7,089 nt of DNA, taken from the NCBI GenBank assembly GCA_021160485.1, contig JAGHCL010000187.1, positions 1 through 7,089 on the forward strand, written 5' to 3'. The DNA is from Candidatus Desulfofervidaceae bacterium. Its GTDB lineage: Bacteria > Desulfobacterota > Desulfofervidia > Desulfofervidales > Desulfofervidaceae. Below are positions 1 through 4,954 of the stretch, one piece after another; the first letter of the stretch is position 1; each line of letters begins with the position of its first letter. Position numbers and translations under genes: made by a program. The notes below the pieces were generated by a model, which was given only the letters and a program-made list of their open reading frames with translations, was not told the origin of the DNA and ran no database searches.

Positions 1-900
1 AATAAAGACGATCCGTATTATCAAGAGCTTCCTGAATGGCGTAAAGTATTATTTTGGAATATTATTTTACACAATGACGATGGAACATTAAAAACCATTA
101 TTTCTCTTCCAAAGCCATTTGAATATGGTCTCCTTTTTGGATCTATCCCTGAATCTGCATTGGATTGGATATATCGGGATAACCCTGATAATATGAAGGA
201 GACGGCATCTCAAATAGCACAAGCGCTAAAACTTGTGCCTCTCCCAACGGCAACGGTTCCTATAATTGAGTGGTGGGCAAATAAGAGCATGTTTTTTGAT
301 AGACCTATAGTCCCTCGTGATAAAGAAGTTTTAGAGCCAGTTTTACAATATGGGGCACATACATCTGAGACGGTGAAGCTAATAGCAGAGTTCATGGACA
401 AAGTCCCAGGGCTAAAAGAAATAGCAAGTCCAGCTAAGATTGAGAATCTTATCCACGGTTTTTTTGCTGCTGGCGGATCTTTAGCGCTAAAGGCTGGAGA
501 TTGGTTAATTGAACAGTTTGGGATTGTAGATACTCCACCAGAACCAAAGATGACCTTGGCTGATATCCCTGGAATAAGAGCTTTTGTGGCTCGCTTTCCA
601 TCTGCCAACACAAAATCAATTGAAGATTTTTATAAAAAATATAACGAATTAAATAGAAAATGGGAGAGCACTAAAGAAAGAGCAGGGATAAGAGGCTATG
701 GTATAAAAACTGCGACTCCACAAAATCTGTTATACTATCGCAAAGTGGCAAAAACTTTAAGCACATTAAGAAAACAGGCGGATATAATCTATAATAGCAA
801 AAATATATCTCCAGAAAAAAAACGTGAGATGCTTGATAATATTTATTTAAGCATGATTAACGTTGCTAGGGCTGCTTTAGGTAAAAAAGAAATTAAATAA
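1..900 (+). CDS. LPD38-type large polyvalent phage protein, C-terminal part (5' truncated)
   Basis: The frame is open from the first base of the window to TAA at 898-900, giving 299 visible residues, so the gene starts upstream. The visible part resembles the large polyvalent protein-associated domain 38 (LPD38) found at the C-terminus of very large phage or prophage proteins. Supporting motifs are LPEWRKVLFWNI (residues 10-21), ISLPKPFEYGLLFGSIPE (about 34-51), PIIEWWANKSMFFDRPIVP (about 81-99) and a later SPAKIENLIHGFF stretch. In this family the domain sits at the end of proteins thought to be carried in the virion and delivered with the DNA. The tail (about residues 195-299) is Lys-rich and helical. 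A TTG at 160 is in frame but has no ribosome binding site and lies inside the conserved domain, so it is not the start. The LPD38 call rests on recognised motifs; the ejected-protein role is family inference. Confidence 0.75.
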   Translation, partial: NKDDPYYQELPEWRKVLFWNIILHNDDGTLKTIISLPKPFEYGLLFGSIPESALDWIYRDNPDNMKETASQIAQALKLVPLPTATVPIIEWWANKSMFFDRPIVPRDKEVLEPVLQYGAHTSETVKLIAEFMDKVPGLKEIASPAKIENLIHGFFAAGGSLALKAGDWLIEQFGIVDTPPEPKMTLADIPGIRAFVARFPSANTKSIEDFYKKYNELNRKWESTKERAGIRGYGIKTATPQNLLYYRKVAKTLSTLRKQADIIYNSKNISPEKKREMLDNIYLSMINVARAALGKKEIK

Positions 901-911
901 AGGGGGATATT

Positions 912-1178
912 ATGGAGATGTGCCCACTTCATGAAAAACTTGAAAGTAAAATAGACGATATTTTTGAGAAATTGAGCAATAGGAAAAGCGCCGACGACGT
1001 TCAAGATGAGCGCCTCAATAGGATAGAGGGCACCATTCAACGTATTGAGAAAAAAACAGATTGCCTTAAAAAACAAATCTCTCAAGTATCAATTAAAGTT
1101 GGGATTATTATGGGTGTATTTTCAACAATTATTGCAATTTTGCAGGTTTTACCTGTTATAAAAACTATATTAAAATAA
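912..1178 (+). CDS. Small coiled-coil protein with C-terminal membrane segment, candidate holin (XhlA-like)
   Basis: This 88-residue protein has an N-terminal charged helical region (about 5-60) with heptad-like hydrophobic spacing. One hydrophobic segment follows at about 63-84 (VGIIMGVFSTIIAILQVLPV), then a short Lys-ending tail. The architecture of an amphipathic coiled coil followed by one C-terminal transmembrane helix matches XhlA/hemolysin-type phage lysis accessory proteins and some class III holins. The ribosome binding site AGGGGG (901-906) lies 5 nt before ATG 912; a second in-frame ATG at 918 is less well spaced. It starts 11 nt after the polyvalent protein gene and lies two genes upstream of a lysozyme, which supports a role in membrane permeabilisation. 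The function is inferred from architecture and position. It could instead be an inner-membrane tail or superinfection protein. Confidence 0.6.
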   Translation: MEMCPLHEKLESKIDDIFEKLSNRKSADDVQDERLNRIEGTIQRIEKKTDCLKKQISQVSIKVGIIMGVFSTIIAILQVLPVIKTILK

Positions 1179-1198
1179 AAAAAATGGGAGGGGCAAAA

Positions 1199-1372
1199 AT
1201 GGAACAAAAAATTAATACCGCAAAAATTATGATGGTTACCAGCAGAGTTTTTAATGAGATTTTAAATGCTGCTAGCGATGGGAAAATTACTGTAAAGGAG
1301 ATACTTAATATCATTGAAGATGTTATGGATGAATTCGGTTATGATTTAAATAAAATAGCTATAAACCTTTAA
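1199..1372 (+). CDS. Small phage protein of unknown function in the lysis cluster
   Basis: This 57-residue protein has no membrane segment and no signal peptide. I chose ATG 1199 rather than the in-frame ATG at 1184 because a purine-rich site (GGGAGGGG, 1186-1193) sits 5 nt before 1199 and would lie inside the coding part of the longer form. The middle contains an EF-hand-like stretch, SDGKITVKEIL (about residues 26-36), followed by a helix. Similar DGKIT/KE motifs are common in tiny proteins beside phage holins, but there is no complete canonical calcium loop. It sits between the candidate holin and the lysozyme, about 20 nt and 12 nt away. It may be a lysis regulator or second holin component, but nothing in the sequence proves this. 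Confidence 0.6.
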   Translation: MEQKINTAKIMMVTSRVFNEILNAASDGKITVKEILNIIEDVMDEFGYDLNKIAINL

Positions 1373-1384
1373 AGGGGTTAAAAG

Positions 1385-1912
1385 ATGATTAAAGACTTAG
1401 ATTATCTTTTTAAAAGGCTGGATGATATTAGCAAGGCGGTAAATTGTCTCAAAAAATGTCTTCAAACAATACAGACTGAACAAGAGAAAGTAGAGCCTAA
1501 AGAGATCAAAGAATTAAAAAAGCGCCTTAAAAAACATGAAGGGTTAAAATTGTCCCCATATCGTTGCCCAACTGGCCATCTAACTATTGGTTATGGGCAT
1601 AACCTTGAGGCTAAAGGTATAACTCCAGATGTAGCTGAAATATTGCTTGAAAAGGATATGCAAGATGCCTTTTATGATTTAAAACAATTACCAGAAGAGT
1701 CCTGGAAGCATCTTAGCTTACGGCGACAATGCGTATTGGTAGAAATGATTTTTAATATGGGGGTGACAAAAGTTTTAAAGTTTAAGCATATGCTAAAAGC
1801 GCTAGCAGAGAAGGATTATAAACGAGCTGCTGAGGAGATGTTGGACTCCAGGTGGGCTGAGCAGGTGGGCGAGCGTGCTAAAACTTTAGCCAAAATCATG
1901 GAGGAGGGATAA
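1385..1912 (+). CDS. Endolysin, T4-type lysozyme (glycoside hydrolase family 24)
   Basis: This 175-residue muramidase should cleave the MurNAc-GlcNAc beta-1,4 bond of peptidoglycan to release progeny. The GH24 domain spans about 45-175. The catalytic glutamate is E52 in HEGLKL, followed by the signature TGHLTIGYGHN (63-73) with T67 at the position of T4 Thr26. The position of T4 Asp20 is occupied by Cys61 (PYRCPTG). Downstream are the usual helical motifs VEMIFNMG (119-126) and a RWAEQVGERA stretch (about 156-165). The first 45 or so residues are an extra helical, coiled-coil-like extension with no signal peptide or signal-anchor segment, so export should depend on a holin. A GGGG site (1374-1377) precedes ATG 1385. 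The stop overlaps the next start (TAATG), which suggests translational coupling. Confidence 0.93.
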   Translation: MIKDLDYLFKRLDDISKAVNCLKKCLQTIQTEQEKVEPKEIKELKKRLKKHEGLKLSPYRCPTGHLTIGYGHNLEAKGITPDVAEILLEKDMQDAFYDLKQLPEESWKHLSLRRQCVLVEMIFNMGVTKVLKFKHMLKALAEKDYKRAAEEMLDSRWAEQVGERAKTLAKIMEEG

Positions 1913-2109
1913 TGGCTAAGAAAAAGAAATGGATACCTAAGGATTTAAAGAAGGGTGCTTTTACCACTTATTGTAAAAGGCAAGGTTATAAAGGCGTGAC
2001 AAAAGCATGTATTGAAAAGGGTAAACGCAGTAAAAATCCTACAACTAGGAAAAGAGCTGTCCTTGCAGAGAATTTTAAAAAGATGGCAAAAAAGAGAAAG
2101 AAAAAATAA
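1912..2109 (+). CDS. Small, highly basic phage protein of unknown function
   Basis: This 65-residue protein is extremely rich in Lys and Arg, with basic runs at both ends (MAKKKKW at the start, KKMAKKRKKK at the end), two Cys (21 and 33) and almost no hydrophobic core. The stop of the lysozyme gene overlaps its start codon (TAATG), and the site GGAGGG (1903-1908) lies inside the end of the lysozyme gene. The composition suggests nucleic-acid binding. Small basic proteins with a W-I-x-K-x-h-K-K-x-G-A beginning occur in many phages near structural genes and may be packaged with DNA, but the function is not established here. It is the last gene of the rightward operon; its poly-Lys 3' end doubles as the U-tract of the opposing terminator. 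Confidence 0.65.
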   Translation: MAKKKKWIPKDLKKGAFTTYCKRQGYKGVTKACIEKGKRSKNPTTRKRAVLAENFKKMAKKRKKK

Positions 2110-2138
2110 AGAGGGCAAGGCAATCGCCTTTACCCTCT
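2101..2138 (-). terminator. Rho-independent terminator of the leftward operon
   Basis: On the minus strand an interrupted hairpin (positions 2110-2115 pair with 2133-2138; 2117-2121 pair with 2126-2130; loop 2122-2125) is followed directly by TTTATTTTTT (2110-2101). The U-tract is the complement of the poly-Lys codons of the opposing gene. On the plus strand no T-run follows, so it should act leftward only. Confidence 0.75.
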
Positions 2139-2194
2139 GAGAAGCTATAGAAGCCTTTTTAAGCACCCCTTTTGTTTTTTAAGTAGTTTGATAT
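2139..2194. other. Spacer between the two convergent terminators
   Basis: These 56 bases lie between the two hairpins. They contain a short direct repeat (GAAGC at 2141-2145 and 2150-2154) and several T-runs on the plus strand. I see no gene, promoter or further stem-loop here. Confidence 0.4.
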
Positions 2195-2228
2195 AGGCTA
2201 GGGCTAAAAATAGCGCTCTAGCCTTTTT
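2195..2228 (+). terminator. Rho-independent terminator of the rightward late operon
   Basis: AGGCTAG (2195-2201) pairs with CTAGCCT (2218-2224), and an inner stem GCTA/TAGC (2203-2206 with 2211-2214) closes an AAAA loop. TTTTT (2224-2228) follows. The hairpin overlaps the last codons and stop of the leftward gene ending at 2204. On the minus strand no T-run follows the stem, so it should act on rightward transcription. Confidence 0.75.
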
Positions 2229-2653
2229 AAATCGCTTACAGCCATATCCATAGTGATATGAGCGTTTAATTCAGGGTCTATTTTTTGATATAAATTGAAT
2301 AAGTGTTCTAAAATTTTCCCTAGTCGTCTCTTCTCCTCTTTATCGTTTACCTTCTCCCAAATATCATTGCCTAAACCTAATAAGAAATTTAAATAATATC
2401 TAATATCAATCTCATCATAACTTAAATTTTCAAAAAAGTCTTTGCTCTTATTCATGGTGGTTTTTAACTGTTTATGTAAATTGCCCTTAAAATTACCATA
2501 AATAATTGCTTTTACGGCATCTCTCTGACGTCTCAGGGCGTTTATATACGCCCAACTGCCTCTGGGTAGCTTGTGTTCTTTTGCCATTAAGACAAAAGGG
2601 TTATCGTCTATACACGCCAGGAAAAAGAACTTTTTTTGATCTTTTTTTGCCAT
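2204..2653 (-). CDS. Phage protein of unknown function, last gene of the leftward operon
   Basis: This 149-residue, soluble, probably all-helical protein is not one I recognise. It begins MAKKDQKKFFFLACIDDNP, has a basic stretch ALRRQRDAVK (about 39-48), and ends with amphipathic helices rich in Lys, Glu and Leu. It has only one Cys and no membrane segment. The start ATG 2653 is supported by AAAGGAGG (2660-2667) with 6 nt spacing. The frame stays open upstream to 2827, but that extension has no ribosome binding site, runs through a periodic non-coding tract and overlaps a small gene in another frame. The coding part is preceded by a G-periodic leader (2664-2757). Its stop lies inside the rightward terminator hairpin. 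Confidence 0.7.
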   Translation of the reverse strand: MAKKDQKKFFFLACIDDNPFVLMAKEHKLPRGSWAYINALRRQRDAVKAIIYGNFKGNLHKQLKTTMNKSKDFFENLSYDEIDIRYYLNFLLGLGNDIWEKVNDKEEKRRLGKILEHLFNLYQKIDPELNAHITMDMAVSDLKRLERYF

Positions 2654-2663
2654 TTCAAGCCTC

Positions 2664-2757
2664 CTTTGCTTTACCTTACCTTTCTCTGCCTCCGCAGAGC
2701 TATACGGCACTATGCCCTCGCTATTCAGAGCTATACTCATCATTGCCTTTGCTTTTC
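2664..2757 (-). repeat. G-periodic 5-nt tract B, leader of the 149-aa gene
   Basis: Read on the minus strand, a G occurs at 2746, 2741, 2736, 2731, 2726, 2721, 2716, then 2710, 2705, 2700, 2695, 2690, then 2684, 2679, 2674, 2669 and 2664. That is 17 G residues spaced exactly 5 nt apart except for two 6-nt steps. G at 2757, 2752 and 2747 extends it in another phase. The last G belongs to the ribosome binding site AAAGGAGG. The other positions are degenerate, with units such as GGTAA, GCAAA and GTATA. A 5-nt period cannot be a reading frame. Confidence 0.75.
2740..2752 (-). repeat. Exact 13-bp direct repeat, copy 1
   Basis: GCAAAGGCAATGA on the minus strand recurs exactly at 3321-3333 in the same orientation. 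Both copies lie inside the 5-nt periodic tracts and link them as related sequences. Confidence 0.8.
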
Positions 2758-2765
2758 TCCACCCT

Positions 2766-2936
2766 TTATTTTTTGCAAGAAATATAAACAAAAACGTCTC
2801 CAGTATAAGGATTAAACTTAATCCCATTCACATCATAAAAACATTTATAAGCAGGTTCCTTGGTTTTGTCTATATAACCAACTAGGGAGATAGATGGTTC
2901 AATAAAAATAAAAATTCTTTCAACGCCATCTACCAA
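2766..2936 (-). CDS. 56-aa phage protein with TTG start, unknown function
   Basis: Directly after the stop of the upstream gene (TAA, 2939-2937) a TTG codon (2936-2934) opens a frame of 56 residues ending at TAA 2768-2766. GAGGAGG lies 5 nt before the TTG, inside the end of the upstream gene, which is good support for start and coupling. The peptide reads like a compact beta-rich domain: VDGVERIFIFIEP near the start, then SLVGYID, CFYDVNGIKFNPYTGD (32-47) and VFVYISCKK at the end. Alternating hydrophobic residues and DG/NG/TG turns are typical of real small proteins rather than chance frames. I do not recognise the family. It lies between two genes of the leftward operon and would be missed by ATG-only or length-filtered gene calling. 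Confidence 0.65.
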   Translation of the reverse strand: MVDGVERIFIFIEPSISLVGYIDKTKEPAYKCFYDVNGIKFNPYTGDVFVYISCKK

Positions 2937-3137
2937 TTAATCCTCCTCTTTAGGTTTATAGTTTTGGCAATCAATTACAAAATCGGACCATGAACAGTGG
3001 TCTTCAAAAAATAAGGTGTGATAAGGACACTCTGTATTATCGCAAGATTTTACGTGTTTATAATATTCTACTCTTAACTCCTCAATTGCTTGCTCATGTT
3101 CTTTGATTTTGTTTACAATTTCTCTTACTTTTTGCAT
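2937..3137 (-). CDS. Small coiled-coil protein with Cys/His cluster, unknown function
   Basis: This 66-residue protein has an N-terminal charged helix (about 1-30, EIVNKIKEHEQAIEELR), likely a short coiled coil. A C-terminal half follows with C32, C37, H40, H47, C48 and C57. The spacing C-x4-C-x2-H and H-C-x8-C could bind a metal, but it is not a named zinc finger. The start ATG 3137 has AAGGAGG about 7 nt upstream. The gene follows the long G-periodic tract (3157-3387) and is directly abutted by the TTG-started gene at 2936. Similar short proteins with a coiled coil plus CP-type Cys motifs occur in phage early operons, usually without known function. Confidence 0.7.
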   Translation of the reverse strand: MQKVREIVNKIKEHEQAIEELRVEYYKHVKSCDNTECPYHTLFFEDHCSWSDFVIDCQNYKPKEED

Positions 3138-3285
3138 CTTAAAACCTCCTTTTAAACGTTACGAAACCATACTATACGTTACCTTTGCATAACCTTACCA
3201 ATCCCTGCCTTACCCTGCCACGCCCTACCTTTGCTACTGATTGCTTTACTATCCTCTGCCTTTGCAGCCACTCAGCAGTCCATTT

Positions 3286-3328
3286 CTTTACCATCGCATT
3301 GCCTTGATAAACTTTACCATTCATTGCC
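3286..3328 (-). repeat. Tandem near-identical units inside tract A
   Basis: On the minus strand GGCAATGAATGGTAAAG (3328-3312) is followed by GGCAATGCGATGGTAAAG (3303-3286). The unit starts are 25 nt apart, five times the 5-nt period. The near identity suggests that the tract grew by local duplication. Confidence 0.7.
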
Positions 3329-3333
3329 TTTGC
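3321..3333 (-). repeat. Exact 13-bp direct repeat, copy 2
   Basis: GCAAAGGCAATGA on the minus strand, identical to 2740-2752 and in the same orientation. The flanking bases differ, so the exact match ends at 13 bp. Confidence 0.8.
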
Positions 3334-3391
3334 GGGGTCCTTCTCGTAATATATGCAAAACTTTACTTATCTTTTCAGTGCCGTTGCTCTA

Positions 3392-4042
3392 TTAATCCCT
3401 CTTTTTACTCTTCTTTCCCTCTATACGCTCCCATTTAAAGCGTCCATATCCTGCGTTTCTCCATTGCCCTAGTCCCTTGAACTTCCCATAATCTAAAAGC
3501 GCCTCAATTACCTTAAAGTTAAGCTCTTTATGTGGGAGTAGCGTAATTTTTATCTCAAAGGACATTGGGGCAATGTAATCAGAGCTAACCAAACTGACTC
3601 TGGGACCCTGTGGTGTCATTGCCCGTAAAGGACGTTGGAGAGATCCATCTGGATGCTCCTTCAACCAAATCCAATCTGGCTCTACAAAGACATAGTTATC
3701 TATTTTAGACTTAAGATTTTTAATTTTTAACGCTTGTTTTAAAACGTTACCTGCCTCTTTAAGGAACCCTTTTATCTGATAAGCTTTTAGATAAATCCCA
3801 TCAACGTCCGTAAAAAACCCTGTTTCATTATCACCATCTGGGGACATCTTCTGCTCAATTTGTTGTTGCATCTGTTGCTCATCTAACTGCTCAGGGTCAT
3901 CGTCGGTTAGGTCTTCACTATTCCCGTAAAATTTCTCTTGAACGTATTTACGAAAAAGTTCTTTGTTTTTTGGCAATGAACCTAAAAGTTTCTCCAGTAA
4001 AATTATTTTATATTTTCTACTTTCAAATTCTAACTCGCTCAT
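3392..4042 (-). CDS. RAMP-like phage protein (Cas7/Csm3-style glycine-rich loop)
   Basis: This 216-residue protein starts at ATG 4042, with AGAGGAGG 6-7 nt upstream and only 3 nt after the previous gene. An N-terminal helical part (1-40) leads to an acidic, Gln-rich linker (about 42-66). The following domain has AYQIKGFLKEAGNVL (88-102), which resembles the SSxKGxLR segment of Cas7-type RAMP proteins. A strand-rich part with GPRVSLVSSDY (about 146-156) comes next. Near the C-terminus is G-L-G-x5-G-Y-G (190-200, GLGQWRNAGYG), an exact fit to the RAMP glycine-loop pattern GhGxxxxxGhG. Known RAMP proteins bind or process RNA, mostly in CRISPR effectors. Here the gene lies in a RecT/nuclease operon with no CRISPR array in view. 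The motif match is seen; the fold and any RNA-binding role are inference, and a different fold with a chance glycine loop remains possible. Confidence 0.6.
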   Translation of the reverse strand: MSELEFESRKYKIILLEKLLGSLPKNKELFRKYVQEKFYGNSEDLTDDDPEQLDEQQMQQQIEQKMSPDGDNETGFFTDVDGIYLKAYQIKGFLKEAGNVLKQALKIKNLKSKIDNYVFVEPDWIWLKEHPDGSLQRPLRAMTPQGPRVSLVSSDYIAPMSFEIKITLLPHKELNFKVIEALLDYGKFKGLGQWRNAGYGRFKWERIEGKKSKKRD

Positions 4043-4045
4043 CTT

Positions 4046-4303
4046 TTACCTCCTCTCGTCTTTAAATTCTGCTTTTTTACAATACAATGTTTTATTTTCA
4101 CACAACTCTAATTTTATATACTTTTGTATTTTGTCATGGACCCCCATAGCGATATCTACCTCTTCAGGTTCTCCAAAAAGCGGACAATCATCGCTACAAA
4201 AAGCAAAATCAGAGATTTTAGGGCAAGAACAAGATTTAAAAGAGCTACCCCTTTTTATCTCAAGGATGCCTTTTCCATTGATCCTAAAAATTACGGTAGT
4301 CAT
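4046..4303 (-). CDS. Small Cys-rich phage protein, unknown function
   Basis: This 85-residue protein begins with an apparently beta-stranded stretch (TVIFRINGKGILEIKRG). It then carries C25, C27, C36 and C40 (SCSCP, then FCSDDCPLFGEP) and a later pair, C68 and C75. Six Cys in three pairs suggest metal binding. The CSDDCPLFGEP motif is reminiscent of small phage proteins with a CPLF signature, whose role I do not know. Start ATG 4303 overlaps the upstream stop by 4 nt (ATGA), with AGAGGGGG about 7 nt before it. It is tightly packed between the 60-aa Cys protein and the RAMP-like gene, so it is almost certainly co-transcribed. Confidence 0.68.
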   Translation of the reverse strand: MTTVIFRINGKGILEIKRGSSFKSCSCPKISDFAFCSDDCPLFGEPEEVDIAMGVHDKIQKYIKLELCENKTLYCKKAEFKDERR

Positions 4304-4482
4304 CTTTTACCCCCTCTTCTTTTAAGTCCTATCAATCCCTTTCTTATCTCATCTTTATCCCACATACACAAGCCTTTTGCGTATGGGTTGTAAAGGCATC
4401 CGCACTTTTTCTTTACTTTTATCCATGCTGCGCAATATTTCTCGCAAAAGGCTTGTGGCACTTTTTCTATTTTAGGATACAT
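4300..4482 (-). CDS. Small Cys-rich basic protein, unknown function
   Basis: This 60-residue protein has C13, C17, C27, C29 and C39 (FCEKYCAAW, then KKCGCLYNP, then GLCMW). The C-terminus is basic (KGLIGLKRRGGKR). The Cys spacing suggests a small zinc-binding fold, possibly contacting nucleic acid through the basic tail, but no named family fits. ATG 4482 is preceded by AGGGATG about 4 nt away and lies 1 nt after the stop of the zinc-ribbon gene. Its stop overlaps the next start in ATGA. Tight packing on both sides supports it as a real gene despite its size. Confidence 0.65.
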   Translation of the reverse strand: MYPKIEKVPQAFCEKYCAAWIKVKKKCGCLYNPYAKGLCMWDKDEIRKGLIGLKRRGGKR

Positions 4483-4483
4483 C

Positions 4484-4954
4484 TTACATCCCTAAATGTT
4501 TTACTTTTTGTCTTAGCTCAGAAAATTCTCTTTCTAAATCTTTAAGTGATACCTTGTCGTCTTTATCGTCGTTCTCTGCAAAGTTGGTTAAAAGACTTTG
4601 TCCAGTTCTCCATATTATCGGATCCCCAGAAGTGGTTACATATTCAGTTGGATATTCCTCGTCTAAATATCCACAATTGCGTTCTCGGCAACAAACATAA
4701 ACAGTCCCATCAATTATCAAATTACCAACGATTAAATTACCACATCTCTCACACGTCGGGTTCGGATAAATGGCATACAACGGTTCTTTTTTTCTAGGCG
4801 CAATTAAAACCTTTTCCTCCCACTCCTTAGCTATTTCATAACAATCCTTAAGCTCTGCACTTATAGCTTTTAAAACTTCAAACTGTCCCTCACTAACTTC
4901 ATGGGTTAAACTATTGATCCTAATCAAAATGGATTTAATCTTTTCTTTAAGCAT
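4484..4954 (-). CDS. Zinc-ribbon-like protein with helical ends, unknown function
   Basis: This 156-residue protein starts at ATG 4954, where GGGAGG lies 5 nt upstream. The frame stays open to 5002, but that extension lacks a ribosome binding site and lies within the upstream nuclease gene. Residues 1-50 are helical. A central C68-x2-C71 knuckle (PTCERCGNLI) and C88/C89 with C94 (VCCRERNCGY) form a plausible zinc ribbon. A C-terminal charged helix (about 134-152, LKDLEREFSELRQK) looks like a coiled coil. The start overlaps the nuclease stop by 8 nt, so the two are translationally linked. The linkage hints at a role beside the recombination nuclease, but no enzyme motif is visible. Confidence 0.72.
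   Translation of the reverse strand: MLKEKIKSILIRINSLTHEVSEGQFEVLKAISAELKDCYEIAKEWEEKVLIAPRKKEPLYAIYPNPTCERCGNLIVGNLIIDGTVYVCCRERNCGYLDEEYPTEYVTTSGDPIIWRTGQSLLTNFAENDDKDDKVSLKDLEREFSELRQKVKHLGM

Larger units (their letters stand above)
3157..3387 (-). repeat. G-periodic 5-nt tract A filling a 254-bp intergenic region
   Basis: The gap between the genes ending at 3392 and starting at 3137 holds no credible gene. On the minus strand it shows a marked 5-nt G period. Eight GG dinucleotides start at 3229, 3224, 3219, 3214, 3209, 3204, 3199 and 3194, with units such as GGTAG, GGCGT, GGCAG, GGTAA and GGATT. The single-G period continues at 3182, 3177, 3172, 3167, 3162 and 3157. It extends upstream at 3292, then 3286, 3281, 3276, 3271, and earlier at 3381, 3376, 3371, 3366, 3361 and 3356, with 1-nt phase slips and a few misses. 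The tract begins just after the stop codon and ends 9 nt before the AAGGAGG of the next gene. Confidence 0.75.

Noticed and set aside
160..900. Separate 246-aa gene starting at TTG 160
   Set aside because: The frame is open from base 1 with clear LPD38-like motifs before 160 and no ribosome binding site at 160, so it is the end of a larger gene.
1184..1198. ATG 1184 as start of the 57-aa gene
   Set aside because: The codons from 1184 contain the ribosome binding site GGGAGGGG that serves ATG 1199.
2654..2827. N-terminal extension of the 149-aa protein with a hydrophobic start that looks like a signal or membrane segment
   Set aside because: It has no ribosome binding site, overlaps the 56-aa gene in another frame and runs through the 5-nt periodic tract; the hydrophobic residues are a frame artefact.
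3150..3380. Internal leftward promoter within tract A, such as TATAGT near 3171-3176 or TATATT near 3348-3353
   Set aside because: Matching -35 hexamers are poor and spacers are about 19 nt, so no convincing promoter.
3157..3387. Periodic tract as a CRISPR array, iteron origin or tandem satellite
   Set aside because: There are no constant repeats separated by unique spacers and no repeated unit long enough for iterons; only the G phase is constant. A replication role cannot be excluded but nothing specific supports it.
3963..4325. Plus-strand open frame of 120 codons opposite the RAMP-like and Cys-rich genes
   Set aside because: It lies antisense to well-supported, tightly packed genes with good ribosome binding sites and shows no domain pattern of its own.
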